NCBI GenBank assembly: GCA_964590005.1
Contig: CAZPVJ010000002.1
Location: forward strand, 42,561-106,560
DNA: 64,000 nucleotides
DNA from: CALJFL01 sp964590005
Lineage (GTDB): Bacteria; Pseudomonadota; Gammaproteobacteria; Pseudomonadales; Halieaceae
Direction: 5' to 3'
Below the pieces are notes generated by a model. The model was not told where the DNA came from. It was given only the letters and a program-made list of their open reading frames with translations, and made no database searches. Shown piece by piece: positions 32,539 to 42,211 of this stretch. Every line of letters starts with the position of its first letter. Position 1 is the stretch's first letter. The position numbers and the translations under genes are program-made.

Positions 32539-34314
32539 ATGGCAAACAATAATGGTGCGCGAATGACCGAGCACAGCCTCCACCTGCCCAGCCTGGCGAA
32601 GCTCCTGCACGAAGACGGCCGCCTGTCGGCAGAGGATATGACCCGCGCCAGCAAGACCGCCATCGGTGCGGTACATCCACTGGTTTACCTTGCGGAGCAA
32701 AACTTTGACGATGCCGCCAGGCCCGGGCGAACCCTGGATATTGATCAGTTGTTGGCCTGGCTGGCGGAACAAGTCGGGCAGGATGTCTACGAGATCGATC
32801 CGCTGAAAATCAATGTCAGCGCCATTTCTGAAGTGATGTCCAAGGCCTTTGCCGAGCGCCACAACATCCTGGCCGTGGAGGTGAACTCCGATGAGGTCGT
32901 AATTGCCAGTGCCGAGCCCTATATCCGCGGCTGGGAAAGTAATCTACAGCATACCCTGCGCAAGCCGATTCGTCGGGTGATCGCCGATCCTCGCGCTATC
33001 GCCCGCCACAGTGCAGAGTTTTACACCATGGCCGGTTCTGTGCGTGGTGCCCACGGAACCGGCAAGTCGGAGAGCGTCGCCGGCGTTACCAACCTCGAAC
33101 AGATGCTGGAACTGGGCTCGATGAAAGAGCCGGACGCCAATGATCAGCACATCGTCAGTATCGTGGATTGGCTCTTGCAGTATGCCTTTGAGCAACGGGC
33201 TAGTGATATTCATATAGAGCCCAGGCGAGATGTCGGGCATGTGCGATTTCGTATCGATGGCGTCCTGCACAGTGTTTATGAGCTGCCGCAGCAGGTTTGT
33301 GCGGCGGTGACCAGCCGTATCAAGATTCTCGGTCGCATGGATGTGGCGGAGAAAAGACGGCCTCAGGATGGACGCTTGAAAACTCGCACCCCTGAAGGCA
33401 ATGAAGTGGAATTGCGCCTGGCCACATTGCCCACCGCCTTTGGCGAAAAGCTGGTGATGCGCATCTTTGACCCGGAAGTGTTGCAAAAGAGCTTCGAGCA
33501 GTTGGGGCTGGCCGATGAAGACCTGGCACGCTGGCATGATATGACCTCGGCGGGTAACGGCATCGTGCTGGTGACCGGGCCTACCGGGTCCGGCAAGACC
33601 ACAACGCTGTACTCGACGCTGCGGCAACTGGCTACCCCGGAGGTCAATGTCTGCACTATTGAAGACCCTATCGAAATGGTGGAGGGCGCCTTCAATCAGA
33701 TGCAGGTCAACCACACCATCGATCTCGACTTTTCGTCCGGGGTACGGGCGCTGATGCGACAGGATCCCGACATTATTATGGTGGGCGAGATCAGGGATCT
33801 GGAGACCGCCAATATGGCCGTGCAGGCCGCACTGACCGGTCACCTTGTGCTGTCGACGCTGCATACCAATGACTCACCCAGTTCGATGTCGCGCATGTTG
33901 GAGCTGGGTGTTCCCGCCTACCTGATAAAGGCGACGGTGCGGGGCATTATGTCGCAGCGGCTGGTGCGTATACTGTGCCCCGAGTGCAAGACCTTCTCCG
34001 ACCCCGACCTCGACGCCTGGCAACAGCTTACCGAGCCCTGGGAAATTGCGCCCCCGCAGCAGATTGCCCGGCCGGTTGGCTGTCGTGCTTGTCGCGATAC
34101 GGGCTATACAGGGCGTCGGGGTATTTACGAAGTGCTGGTCAACAGCAGTGCCGTGCAGGGGCTGATCACCCCGCAAATGGAAACAGCGCAATTGCGTCAG
34201 GTGGCCATGTCCGAGGGCATGAAAACACTGCGCTTGAGTGGCGCCAGTCGGGTTGCCCGTGGCGAGACCACGATCGAAGAAGTTATGCGAGTGGCCCCTG
34301 TGCTGGATGCCTGA
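32539..34314 (+). CDS. GspE/PilB family secretion ATPase, orphan
   Basis: 591 residues. N-terminal MshEN-like region (about 15-150), then the hexameric ATPase core: Walker A GPTGSGKTTT (about 347), Asp box TIEDPIEMVEG (about 372), Walker B RQDPDIIMVGEIRD (about 407) and the zinc tetracysteine CPEC...CRACRDTGYTGRRG (about 480-535). Such ATPases drive type II secretion or type IV pilus/MSHA extension, but no other secretion or pilin gene is nearby. It ends 18 bases before glnE. Start: ATG at 32539 or the ATG at 32563. Confidence 0.88.
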   Translation: MANNNGARMTEHSLHLPSLAKLLHEDGRLSAEDMTRASKTAIGAVHPLVYLAEQNFDDAARPGRTLDIDQLLAWLAEQVGQDVYEIDPLKINVSAISEVMSKAFAERHNILAVEVNSDEVVIASAEPYIRGWESNLQHTLRKPIRRVIADPRAIARHSAEFYTMAGSVRGAHGTGKSESVAGVTNLEQMLELGSMKEPDANDQHIVSIVDWLLQYAFEQRASDIHIEPRRDVGHVRFRIDGVLHSVYELPQQVCAAVTSRIKILGRMDVAEKRRPQDGRLKTRTPEGNEVELRLATLPTAFGEKLVMRIFDPEVLQKSFEQLGLADEDLARWHDMTSAGNGIVLVTGPTGSGKTTTLYSTLRQLATPEVNVCTIEDPIEMVEGAFNQMQVNHTIDLDFSSGVRALMRQDPDIIMVGEIRDLETANMAVQAALTGHLVLSTLHTNDSPSSMSRMLELGVPAYLIKATVRGIMSQRLVRILCPECKTFSDPDLDAWQQLTEPWEIAPPQQIARPVGCRACRDTGYTGRRGIYEVLVNSSAVQGLITPQMETAQLRQVAMSEGMKTLRLSGASRVARGETTIEEVMRVAPVLDA

Positions 34315-34332
34315 CCGGCTAAGGGCTTTATT

Positions 34333-37224
34333 ATGGGCATGATCACCAACGACCTGCCAACCCTACTCGCCGCCGCCGCCGAAACAGCCTGGAACAATAT
34401 TGCCGAGGCGGCTGATCCCGCGACTCTCCAGGGGCTAGAGCTAGCCTTGCAAGCGCCGGCCGTGGCGAACCAGTGTGCCAGGGTAATGGCTTGCAGTCCC
34501 TATGTGGCACAGGTGGCTCGGCGAAGGCCTGCGCTGTTGCTTGAACTGCTGAGCAGCGGCCAGTTGGCTGATAGCCGTTCCGAAGAGAGCTGGCAGAGCG
34601 ACCTGGAGGCGGCTTTGGCGGAACCGGAGGCCGAGCTGAACACGGTGCTGCGCAGATTTCGCCAGTACCACATGGTGCGCATTATTTGGCGCGATTTCTG
34701 CCGCCTGGCCGATACCCTGGAAACCGTGGGTGATACCTCACTGCTAGCCGACGCCTGCATCCGTGTGGCGCAGGCGCATTGCCAGAGCGAGCTGGAGGCG
34801 CGCCATGGCCGCCCCATGGGTGCCGAGTCCGGAGAGCACCAGCAGCTCATCGTGATCGCCATGGGCAAGCTGGGTGCCGGTGAGCTCAATGTGTCTTCTG
34901 ACATCGACCTGGTATTTGCCTACCCCGAATCCGGACAGACCCAGGGCACGGAAAAGCCCCTGAGTAATGAGGAATTTTTTACCCGTGTCGGGCGGGCGAT
35001 TATAGCCTCCCTGGACACGGTCACTGTTGAAGGCTTTGTTTTCAGGGTTGATATGCGTCTGCGGCCTTATGGTGAGAGTGGAGCCCTGGTTCACAACTTC
35101 AACGCCCTCGAGGAGTATTACCAGGACCAGGGGCGAGATTGGGAGCGGTACGCCTTGATCAAGGCGCGCCCGGTTAGCGGCGAACCCGAGCAGGCGCGGC
35201 AATTGATGTCAGCTCTTAACCCTTTTGTGTTTCGTCGCTACATTGATTTCGGCGTCATAGAGAGCTTGCGTTCGATGAAGGCCGGCATCACCGCCGAGGT
35301 CAGGCGCCGGGGTTTGCAGTCCGACGTCAAGCTGGGGCATGGCGGGATCCGGGAAGTTGAATTCATTGCCCAGTGCTTCCAGCTTATTCGCGGAGGGCGT
35401 GATCTCGGCCTGCAGCAGCGTGAATTGCTGCCGGTGCTCGGGGAATGTGCACAACTGGGTTGTCTCCCGGCTGCCGCGGTGACTGAACTGCGCGAGGCCT
35501 ACCTGTTTTTGCGTGACAGCGAGCACGCCATTCAGGGTTATGCCGACAAGCAGACCCAGGCACTGCCTGTGGATGAACTGCCTCGCGCGGCAATGGCCTG
35601 CGTCATGGGTTTCGTGGATTGGCCGCAGTATCTGCAGGCGCTGGATGCGCATCGAGATAGGGTTTCCGGGCATTTTGCCCAGTTGATAGCGGCACCGGAA
35701 GACGAAGAAGCCGATGGTGACAGCCCGGAACTTCCCACCGCGGAAGGGCTGGCCGCACTGGGTTTTGGGGATGAAGCCAGTCAACAATTGCAATCGTTAC
35801 TGGCCAGCCCCAGGGTCCTCGCACTGCAGGTTGAGGGTCGGGAGCGGCTCGACCGTTTTATTCCGCAGCTGCTCATGGCCTGTACCAAAGTCGAGCAGCC
35901 TGATGTGGCCCTGCTGCGGATCTTGCCACTGGTCAGTGCCGTCCTGCGGCGCAGCGCCTATCTCGCCCTGCTGCTGGAAAATCCGCTCGCCCTGGGCGAA
36001 CTGGTAAGCCTCTGTGCGGCCAGCCCCTGGATTGCGGAACAGATGGCTCGCAGCCCCGTGCTGTTGGATGAACTGCTGGATGGCGCCAGCCTTTACTCGG
36101 CGCCTGACAAGGCGCTGCTTGAGGATGAACTCAGGCAGCAGGTGGCTCGCTTGTCTGCGGATGATCTCGAGGCACAAATGGATGCGCTGCGTTACTTCAA
36201 GGCGTCCCATGTGCTACGGGTTGCCGCCAGCGAGTTATCGGGCAGCTTGCCGGTAATGCAGGTTAGCGACAAGTTGACCTATATTGCCGAGGTTATCCTC
36301 GCCCAGGTGCTGGCGGTGGCCTGGGCAGATTTGACCGCCCGTTTTGGAGAGCCACAGCGAGACAGCGTAGACACGGGCTTCGCAGTTTATGGCTACGGAA
36401 AGCTGGGTGGTCTGGAGCTGGGTTATGGCTCCGACCTGGACCTGGTTTTTATCTATGATGCCGCCGGCCAGGGTGTCACTGATGGCAACCGTAGCATCGA
36501 TAACAATGTGTTTTACACCCGCCTGGGCCAGCGGATGATTCACATACTGGAGACCCGGATGGCGCTGGGCCAGCTGTACGAGGTCGACATGCGGCTGCGG
36601 CCCTCCGGTGAGTCCGGGATGTTGGTGACGAGTTGCGCCGGGTTTGCTTCTTATCAACGTGATACAGCCTGGACCTGGGAACACCAGGCCTTGGTGCGTG
36701 CGCGCTTCGTGGCGGGTGATCTCTCAGTAGCAGCCCAGGTGGACGGTGTCCGCAGGGAAATCCTCTGCCAGCCCCGGGAAGAGGCTGCCCTGGCGGGTGA
36801 AGTGCAAGGCATGAGACGGCGTATGCGTGAGCACTTACTACCACCCGGGATGGAAGAAAAGGGGGAATTTCACCTAAAACAGGGTAGTGGCGGTATCGTG
36901 GATATCGAATTTATGGTGCAATACGCGGTCTTGGCGTGGTCCCATCGCGTGCCTGGTCTTGCCGTATGGTCAGACAACGTACGCATTCTGGAGGCGTTGG
37001 GCGAGGAAGGTTTATTTTCACCGGAGGAGTGTGAGCTCCTGACCCGTGCTTACCTCGCCTACCGCTCCGCTGCTCACCAACTTGCCTTGCAGCAACAGCC
37101 CGGCGTAGTGCCGGCTGAACGCTTTCGCGAGTTTCGGGCCGAGGTCAGTGCCAAGTGGGAAAAGATGTTCGCGTCTTACCCCGAAACCACACCGCAGGAT
37201 GAAGAAACAGGAGTAATGAGATGA
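34333..37224 (+). CDS. glnE: Glutamine synthetase adenylyltransferase/deadenylase
   Basis: 963 residues, two nucleotidyltransferase domains in tandem with helical linkers. The N-terminal (deadenylylation) site has GKLGAGELNVSSDIDLVF (about 177-194) and the C-terminal (adenylylation) site GYGKLGGLELGYGSDLDLVF (about 684-703), each with the DxD metal pair. The enzyme switches glutamine synthetase off and on according to nitrogen status, guided by PII. Its final codons overlap the ilvE start (ATGA), a coupling also seen in pseudomonads. Confidence 0.97.
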   Translation: MGMITNDLPTLLAAAAETAWNNIAEAADPATLQGLELALQAPAVANQCARVMACSPYVAQVARRRPALLLELLSSGQLADSRSEESWQSDLEAALAEPEAELNTVLRRFRQYHMVRIIWRDFCRLADTLETVGDTSLLADACIRVAQAHCQSELEARHGRPMGAESGEHQQLIVIAMGKLGAGELNVSSDIDLVFAYPESGQTQGTEKPLSNEEFFTRVGRAIIASLDTVTVEGFVFRVDMRLRPYGESGALVHNFNALEEYYQDQGRDWERYALIKARPVSGEPEQARQLMSALNPFVFRRYIDFGVIESLRSMKAGITAEVRRRGLQSDVKLGHGGIREVEFIAQCFQLIRGGRDLGLQQRELLPVLGECAQLGCLPAAAVTELREAYLFLRDSEHAIQGYADKQTQALPVDELPRAAMACVMGFVDWPQYLQALDAHRDRVSGHFAQLIAAPEDEEADGDSPELPTAEGLAALGFGDEASQQLQSLLASPRVLALQVEGRERLDRFIPQLLMACTKVEQPDVALLRILPLVSAVLRRSAYLALLLENPLALGELVSLCAASPWIAEQMARSPVLLDELLDGASLYSAPDKALLEDELRQQVARLSADDLEAQMDALRYFKASHVLRVAASELSGSLPVMQVSDKLTYIAEVILAQVLAVAWADLTARFGEPQRDSVDTGFAVYGYGKLGGLELGYGSDLDLVFIYDAAGQGVTDGNRSIDNNVFYTRLGQRMIHILETRMALGQLYEVDMRLRPSGESGMLVTSCAGFASYQRDTAWTWEHQALVRARFVAGDLSVAAQVDGVRREILCQPREEAALAGEVQGMRRRMREHLLPPGMEEKGEFHLKQGSGGIVDIEFMVQYAVLAWSHRVPGLAVWSDNVRILEALGEEGLFSPEECELLTRAYLAYRSAAHQLALQQQPGVVPAERFREFRAEVSAKWEKMFASYPETTPQDEETGVMR

Positions 37225-38147
37225 GTCTGGCCGATCGTGATGGTCTTATCTGGCTTGATGGAGAAATGGTGCCCTGGCGCGAGGCCAAGGTGCATGTGCT
37301 CACTCATACCCTGCACTATGGCCTCGGCGTGTTTGAGGGTGTTCGGGCGTATCGGACACCTGACGATGGCACTTGCATATTTCGCCTCCAGGAGCACACC
37401 GATCGCCTCTTTAATTCGGCCCACATCCTGGCCATGAGTATTCCTTTTGACAAGGAGACCCTGAACCAGGCGCAAAAAGACGTCGTCCGGGAAAACGGCC
37501 TCGAAGAAGCTTACCTTCGCCCCATGTGTTTCTACGGCTCTGAGGGCATGGGTCTGCGCGCTGATAATCTTAAGACGCATGTGATGGTTGCAGCGTGGGA
37601 GTGGCCGTCCTATATGGATCCCGATGCCCGCGACCGGGGTATCAAGGTACGCACTTCTTCGTTCACCCGTCATCACGTGAATATCGCGATGTGCAAGGCA
37701 AAGGCCAACGGCAACTACATCAACTCGATGCTGGCGCTCCGGGAGGCGTTGGAAAGTGGTGCCGAGGAGGCCCTGTTGCTGGACAACGAAGGCTACGTTG
37801 CAGAGGGCAGCGGGGAGAATGTGTTCGTAATCCGCGACAATCGTATTTACACGCCGGAGCTCACTTCCTGCCTCGACGGTATCACTCGCCGTACGATCTA
37901 CACATTGGCGCAGGAGATTGGTTACACGATCGAGGAGAAGCGCATTACCCGCGACGAGGTCTATATCGCCGACGAGGCCTTCTTTACCGGTACAGCGGCG
38001 GAAGTGGTTCCCATCAGGGAGCTCGATGGCAGGGCGATAGGTAGTGGGTCTCGTGGCCCGATCACTGAGAAGTTACAGACCATGTACTTCGATACCGTCC
38101 GGGGTAATCGCAGCCAGAACCGTGAGTGGCTGGCGCCCGTCGCCTGA
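37221..38147 (+). CDS. ilvE: Branched-chain amino acid aminotransferase
   Basis: 308 residues, fold-type IV PLP enzyme. The start MSLADRDGLIWLDGEMVPW, the HTLHYGLGVFEGVRAY block (about 30-45), the PLP lysine in CKAKANGNY (about 157-165) and EGSGENVFVI (about 194) are typical of IlvE. It performs the last step of Ile, Val and Leu synthesis. GGAG precedes the ATG inside glnE. The LPS core genes begin 30 bases after its stop, the same order as in Pseudomonas. Confidence 0.96.
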   Translation: MSLADRDGLIWLDGEMVPWREAKVHVLTHTLHYGLGVFEGVRAYRTPDDGTCIFRLQEHTDRLFNSAHILAMSIPFDKETLNQAQKDVVRENGLEEAYLRPMCFYGSEGMGLRADNLKTHVMVAAWEWPSYMDPDARDRGIKVRTSSFTRHHVNIAMCKAKANGNYINSMLALREALESGAEEALLLDNEGYVAEGSGENVFVIRDNRIYTPELTSCLDGITRRTIYTLAQEIGYTIEEKRITRDEVYIADEAFFTGTAAEVVPIRELDGRAIGSGSRGPITEKLQTMYFDTVRGNRSQNREWLAPVA

Positions 38148-38177
38148 GCCGGCCCCCGGTGGCTCTCGGTTGCTGCC

Positions 38178-39233
38178 ATGAAACCGTCCCCTGAAAAAAT
38201 ACTTGTCGTCGGCCCATCTTGGGTGGGCGACATGGTCATGTCACAGGCCCTTTACCGCTATCTGCAGCAGTCGCGGCCCAATGTCAGCATCGATGTTCTG
38301 GCGCCCGCCTGGAGTGAGCCGCTGTTACAGCGCATGCCAGAGGTCAGTGCCGCATTGACCAAGCCTATTGGCCATGGCGAACTGGCCCTGGGTCGCCGTC
38401 GTCGCCTGGGACGGCAACTCCGTGGCACAGCTTACGATCAGGCCATTATCCTGCCGAATTCGATCAAGGCTGCGCTGGTCCCTTTCCTGGCACGCATTCC
38501 CCGACGCACCGGCTGGCGCGGTGAGTTGCGCTACGGCCTGCTCAACGATATGCGTCGGCTGGATCCGCAGGCGCTGCCGCTCATGGTGCAACGGTTTGTG
38601 GCACTCGGACAGGATCCGGGAGCGCCTCTACCGGCGGTGTTACCTCAGCCGTCACTGGTAGTCAGCGATGTAATGGCCAGGTCTTGCGCCGATGACTTTG
38701 GGGTGAGAGCAGGACAGCCGCTGATTGCGTTGTGCCCGGGTGCAGAATTTGGCCCGGCCAAGCGCTGGCCCGCAGAGCATTACGCAGCGCTCGCCCGTGA
38801 CTATTTGCAGCGAGGCTGGCAGGTGGTGCTGTTCGGTTCCCAGCGCGATGCGCAAGTTAGCAGCGCAATAAAGCGGGCATCCGGTGATGATCCGCGCTGC
38901 CTCGATCTTGCCGGTCGAACAAGCCTGGCCCAGGCCATAGATTTGCTGTCGTTGGCGGCTGTGGTTGTCAGCAACGATTCGGGCCTGATGCATATTGCTG
39001 CGGCGCTGGATCGGCCGACCCTGGTAATTTATGGCCCCACGACACCGGATTTTACCCCGCCATTGACGCCCCGAGCCCGCGTTCAAGTGAGTGAGCTGGA
39101 GTGCGCGCCGTGTTTCCAAAGGGAATGCCCACTGCAACACCACCGTTGCATGCAGGACGCAACTGTCGATGAGGTAGCTGCTAAACTGGCGGATCTGATT
39201 GCCGTGGAAGGTCAAGGGGAGGCCCGAACCTAG
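38178..39233 (+). CDS. waaF: LPS heptosyltransferase II (WaaF)
   Basis: 351 residues, GT9 family, GT-B fold. LVVGPSWVGDMVMSQALYRYL at the N terminus (shortened here: GPSWVGDMVMSQ, about 12-23) and CPGAEFGPAKRWPAEHYA (about 191-208) are WaaF hallmarks. The C-terminal NDSGLMHIAAALDRP binds the nucleotide sugar. It adds the second heptose to the inner core from ADP-heptose made by HldE (encoded later in the window). The stop TAG shares its last base with the GTG of waaC. Confidence 0.95.
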   Translation: MKPSPEKILVVGPSWVGDMVMSQALYRYLQQSRPNVSIDVLAPAWSEPLLQRMPEVSAALTKPIGHGELALGRRRRLGRQLRGTAYDQAIILPNSIKAALVPFLARIPRRTGWRGELRYGLLNDMRRLDPQALPLMVQRFVALGQDPGAPLPAVLPQPSLVVSDVMARSCADDFGVRAGQPLIALCPGAEFGPAKRWPAEHYAALARDYLQRGWQVVLFGSQRDAQVSSAIKRASGDDPRCLDLAGRTSLAQAIDLLSLAAVVVSNDSGLMHIAAALDRPTLVIYGPTTPDFTPPLTPRARVQVSELECAPCFQRECPLQHHRCMQDATVDEVAAKLADLIAVEGQGEART

Positions 39234-40234
39234 TGCGCGTACTCGTGGTAAAAATGTCTTCGTTGGGGGATGTTATCCACACACTGCCCGCGTTGAGTGA
39301 TGCTGCCAGGGCGCTGCCACACTGCCAGTTTGACTGGGTAGTTGAGGAGGCTTTTGCCGAGATCCCGGGCTGGCATCCGGCGATCGACAGGGTGATTCCC
39401 ATTGCTTTGCGGCGCTGGCGGAAGCATCCGCTAAGGGCTTTTACCGGCCCTGAATGGCGGCAGTGTCGGCAGGCGTTGCGCAAGAAGCACTATGACGCGG
39501 TTATCGATGCCCAGGGCTTACTCAAAAGCGCATTGGTGGCAAGGCGGGTCAAGGCGCCGGTTTTTGGTATGGATAAAGACTCGGTCCGTGAACGCATCGC
39601 CAGTCGCGGCTATCATCACAAGATCGCCGTTCCTCGTGACCTGCACGCGGTCGAGCGAATACGCCGGTTGTTTGCTGCGTCGCTAAACTATCGTCTGCCC
39701 GAAGGCCCCGGTGATTACGGTGTCCGGCAATACCTGAAGCCCGCGAAAGACGACTTGCCACCGAGTCTCTTGTTTTTTCACGGTACCGCCCGCGCCGAGA
39801 AGCTCTGGCCCGAGAAACATTGGCGGGAACTTGCCCGTCAGGCCGTGGACAGCGGTTACAGGGTGTGGATGCCCTGGGGCAGTCAGCAGGAGCGCGAACG
39901 AGCCGATCGCATAGCGGCATCTTGTTCAGCGGTACAGGTGCTCCCGAAACTCGACTTGCTTGGCCTTGCGAGCATGCTTCTGGAGGTGAATGCCGCCGTG
40001 GCTGTCGACACCGGCCTGGGGCATCTGGCCGCGGCGCTGGACGTTCCCACGGTTTCGCTTTATGGCCCTACCGACACCAGACTGATCGGCGCTTACGGCC
40101 AGAACCAGGTTCATATTCAATCGCCCATCGGCACTGCTGAGACCTCGGACGCTGAAGCGATGATGGCGTCCATCACCCCGGCGATGGCCTGGGACTCACT
40201 GCGGCAGGTATTGCCCGAGGTCGATCTGTCATGA
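39233..40234 (+). CDS. waaC: LPS heptosyltransferase I (WaaC)
   Basis: 333 residues, GT9 family. VKMSSLGDVIHTLPALSDA (about 6-24) and AVDTGLGHLAAALDVPTVSLYG (split: VDTGLGHLAAALDVP, near 260) match WaaC. It transfers the first heptose onto Kdo. The start is GTG at 39233, overlapping the waaF stop by one base, and its own stop overlaps waaG (ATGA), so translation is tightly coupled. Confidence 0.95.
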   Translation: MRVLVVKMSSLGDVIHTLPALSDAARALPHCQFDWVVEEAFAEIPGWHPAIDRVIPIALRRWRKHPLRAFTGPEWRQCRQALRKKHYDAVIDAQGLLKSALVARRVKAPVFGMDKDSVRERIASRGYHHKIAVPRDLHAVERIRRLFAASLNYRLPEGPGDYGVRQYLKPAKDDLPPSLLFFHGTARAEKLWPEKHWRELARQAVDSGYRVWMPWGSQQERERADRIAASCSAVQVLPKLDLLGLASMLLEVNAAVAVDTGLGHLAAALDVPTVSLYGPTDTRLIGAYGQNQVHIQSPIGTAETSDAEAMMASITPAMAWDSLRQVLPEVDLS

Positions 40235-41373
40235 AGCTGGCATTTCTACTTTATAAGTACTTTCCCTATGGCGGGATGCAGCGTGACTTTCGCCGGTTTG
40301 TGGAAGAGGTTAGCGCCCGTGGCCATGATTGCCGTGTTTACTATATCAGCTGGCAAGGGGATACCCTGGCCGGTATAGAGCAACGCCAGGTACCCGTGCG
40401 TGCTCTCAGTAATCATCGGCGCAACGCACTGTATTATGAGTGGGTGATGTCCGATCTCGAGCAGTCGCCTGTAGATGCGGTGATTGGTTTCAACAAGATG
40501 CCCGGTCTGGACATCTACTACGCTGCCGATTCCTGTTACCTGGACAAGGCGCTGGCTGAGCGCGGCTGGATGTACCGCCGTGGGGCGCGCTTTCGGCATT
40601 TTGCCGCCTACGAGGAGGCCGTATTTGGCCGCGGAAATGCCACCCAGATTCTGTTGATCTCAAAAACCGAGCAAGCCAAATTTGAACGCCATTACCACAC
40701 CGAGCCTGACAGGATGCACATGTTGCCGCCCGGGGTATCCAGGGATCGCTGTGTTCCCGCAGACGCTGCCAGGCGCCGGCAGCGCCTGCGCGCGGACCTG
40801 GGTCTGGAAGGCAATCACTTCGCGATGCTTTTTGTCGGCTCGGGGTTTATCAAGAAGGGGTTGGACAGGGCTATTGTTGCCCTGGCGGCCTTACAGGAAG
40901 AACGCAGCGACACCATCTCACGGCTATTTGTCGTTGGTCAGGACAGGTCGCGACGATTCAAACGACTGGCGCGGCGTCTTGGTGTCGCCGACAGTGTCGT
41001 ATTTCTCGGCGGGCGTGACGACGTCCCGGACCTGTTGCTGGCGGCGGATACCCTGGTTCATCCGGCTATCGATGAAGCGGGGGGGATTGTTCTTCTGGAG
41101 GCCCTGGTGGCCGGGTTGCCGGTCGTTGTCACCGATGTCTGTGGCTATGCCCACCACATAGGCAGCGCCACCGCTGGCCTGGTATTGCCGTCTCCTTTTC
41201 AACAGTCGCAGCTCAATCAAGCGCTGCTCCGAATGTTGGATGGCTACTACAGGGGACAATGCAGAGAGCGTGGACTGGAGTATGCCAAGCGCGTGGACTT
41301 GTACTCCATGCATACCACCGGTGCCGAGTTGATCGAACAACTCGCCGCTGGGGTAGGTACCGAACATGGCTGA
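40231..41373 (+). CDS. waaG: LPS core glucosyltransferase WaaG-like (GT4)
   Basis: 380 residues, GT4 family. FLLYKYFPYGGMQRDFRRF at the N terminus, GFNKMPGLDIYYAADSCY near 90 and HPAIDEAGGIVLLEALVAG near 275 are typical WaaG features. It attaches the first hexose to heptose II. The position after waaC and before waaP fits. It overlaps the next gene by eight bases. Confidence 0.93.
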   Translation: MKLAFLLYKYFPYGGMQRDFRRFVEEVSARGHDCRVYYISWQGDTLAGIEQRQVPVRALSNHRRNALYYEWVMSDLEQSPVDAVIGFNKMPGLDIYYAADSCYLDKALAERGWMYRRGARFRHFAAYEEAVFGRGNATQILLISKTEQAKFERHYHTEPDRMHMLPPGVSRDRCVPADAARRRQRLRADLGLEGNHFAMLFVGSGFIKKGLDRAIVALAALQEERSDTISRLFVVGQDRSRRFKRLARRLGVADSVVFLGGRDDVPDLLLAADTLVHPAIDEAGGIVLLEALVAGLPVVVTDVCGYAHHIGSATAGLVLPSPFQQSQLNQALLRMLDGYYRGQCRERGLEYAKRVDLYSMHTTGAELIEQLAAGVGTEHG

Positions 41374-42211
41374 GCAATTCCTGCGCGAGGACATTGCTTG
41401 CCGGCTTGGGGCAGAGGGCGCTATCGCATGGGCGCGGCAGATCGCGCGACAGGCGCGGCCTGAAGATGTTTTTAGGAACAAGGAGGGGAGAACAACGCTG
41501 CGCTTTGTGCTCGATTCGCGGCCCTATTTCCTGAAACTGCACCTTGGCATTGGTTGGCGCGAGATTTTCAAGAACTTGCTGCAACTGCGCCTGCCGGTAA
41601 CCAGTGCGCGCAATGAGTACGAGGCCGTTCGACGGCTGACAGAAATTGGTATTCCGACACTTACCGTGGCAGCTTATAGCTGTGAGGGCAGCAACCCGGC
41701 TCACCGGCAGTCTTTGTTAGTCACCGATGAACTCACCGGCACGGTGAGTCTCGAGGACTTTTGCGAAGCCTGGTCCACCCGGCCGCCATCGTTCGCAGTG
41801 CGCAGTAAATTGATCAGGGTTCTGGCGGACTCTGCCCGTGCCATGCATGAGGCCGGCATCAATCACCGGGATTTTTATCTCTGCCACTTCCACCTTGCGC
41901 CGGATACTCTGGACGCCACCCATCCCCGTTGCCACCTGATTGATCTGCACCGGGCACAGCTGCGCGATGTCACCCCCCGCCGCTGGCGCATAAAGGACCT
42001 GGCCGGGTTATATTTCTCAGCAATGGATTGCGGTCTGCAACAACGGGACATTTTGCGCTTCCTGCGGCACTGCAGCCCCGGTGGACTGCGTTCGGCACTG
42101 GGTGCGGATGAGCGGTTCTGGCGGCAGGTCGATAAGCGTGCCCGGGCGCTTTACCGTCGTGAGCGCGGCATTGAACCTCCACCCCTGGGGACCGCGGGTA
42201 TCGGACGATGA
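41366..42211 (+). CDS. waaP: LPS core heptose I kinase WaaP
   Basis: 281 residues, eukaryotic-kinase-like fold. The catalytic loop INHRDFYLCHFHL near 166 and the metal site HLIDLHRAQ near 189 match WaaP, which phosphorylates heptose I and in Pseudomonas is essential for outer-membrane integrity. The N terminus RDEDI-like block reads FLREDIACRLG. It overlaps waaG by eight bases and the next kinase gene by four bases (ATGA). Confidence 0.93.
   Translation: MAEQFLREDIACRLGAEGAIAWARQIARQARPEDVFRNKEGRTTLRFVLDSRPYFLKLHLGIGWREIFKNLLQLRLPVTSARNEYEAVRRLTEIGIPTLTVAAYSCEGSNPAHRQSLLVTDELTGTVSLEDFCEAWSTRPPSFAVRSKLIRVLADSARAMHEAGINHRDFYLCHFHLAPDTLDATHPRCHLIDLHRAQLRDVTPRRWRIKDLAGLYFSAMDCGLQQRDILRFLRHCSPGGLRSALGADERFWRQVDKRARALYRRERGIEPPPLGTAGIGR

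Noticed and set aside
32944..33864. 306-codon open frame antisense to the GspE-like gene
   Set aside because: His/Gln/Arg-rich composition typical of a shadow frame; the sense strand carries intact Walker A and B and zinc motifs.
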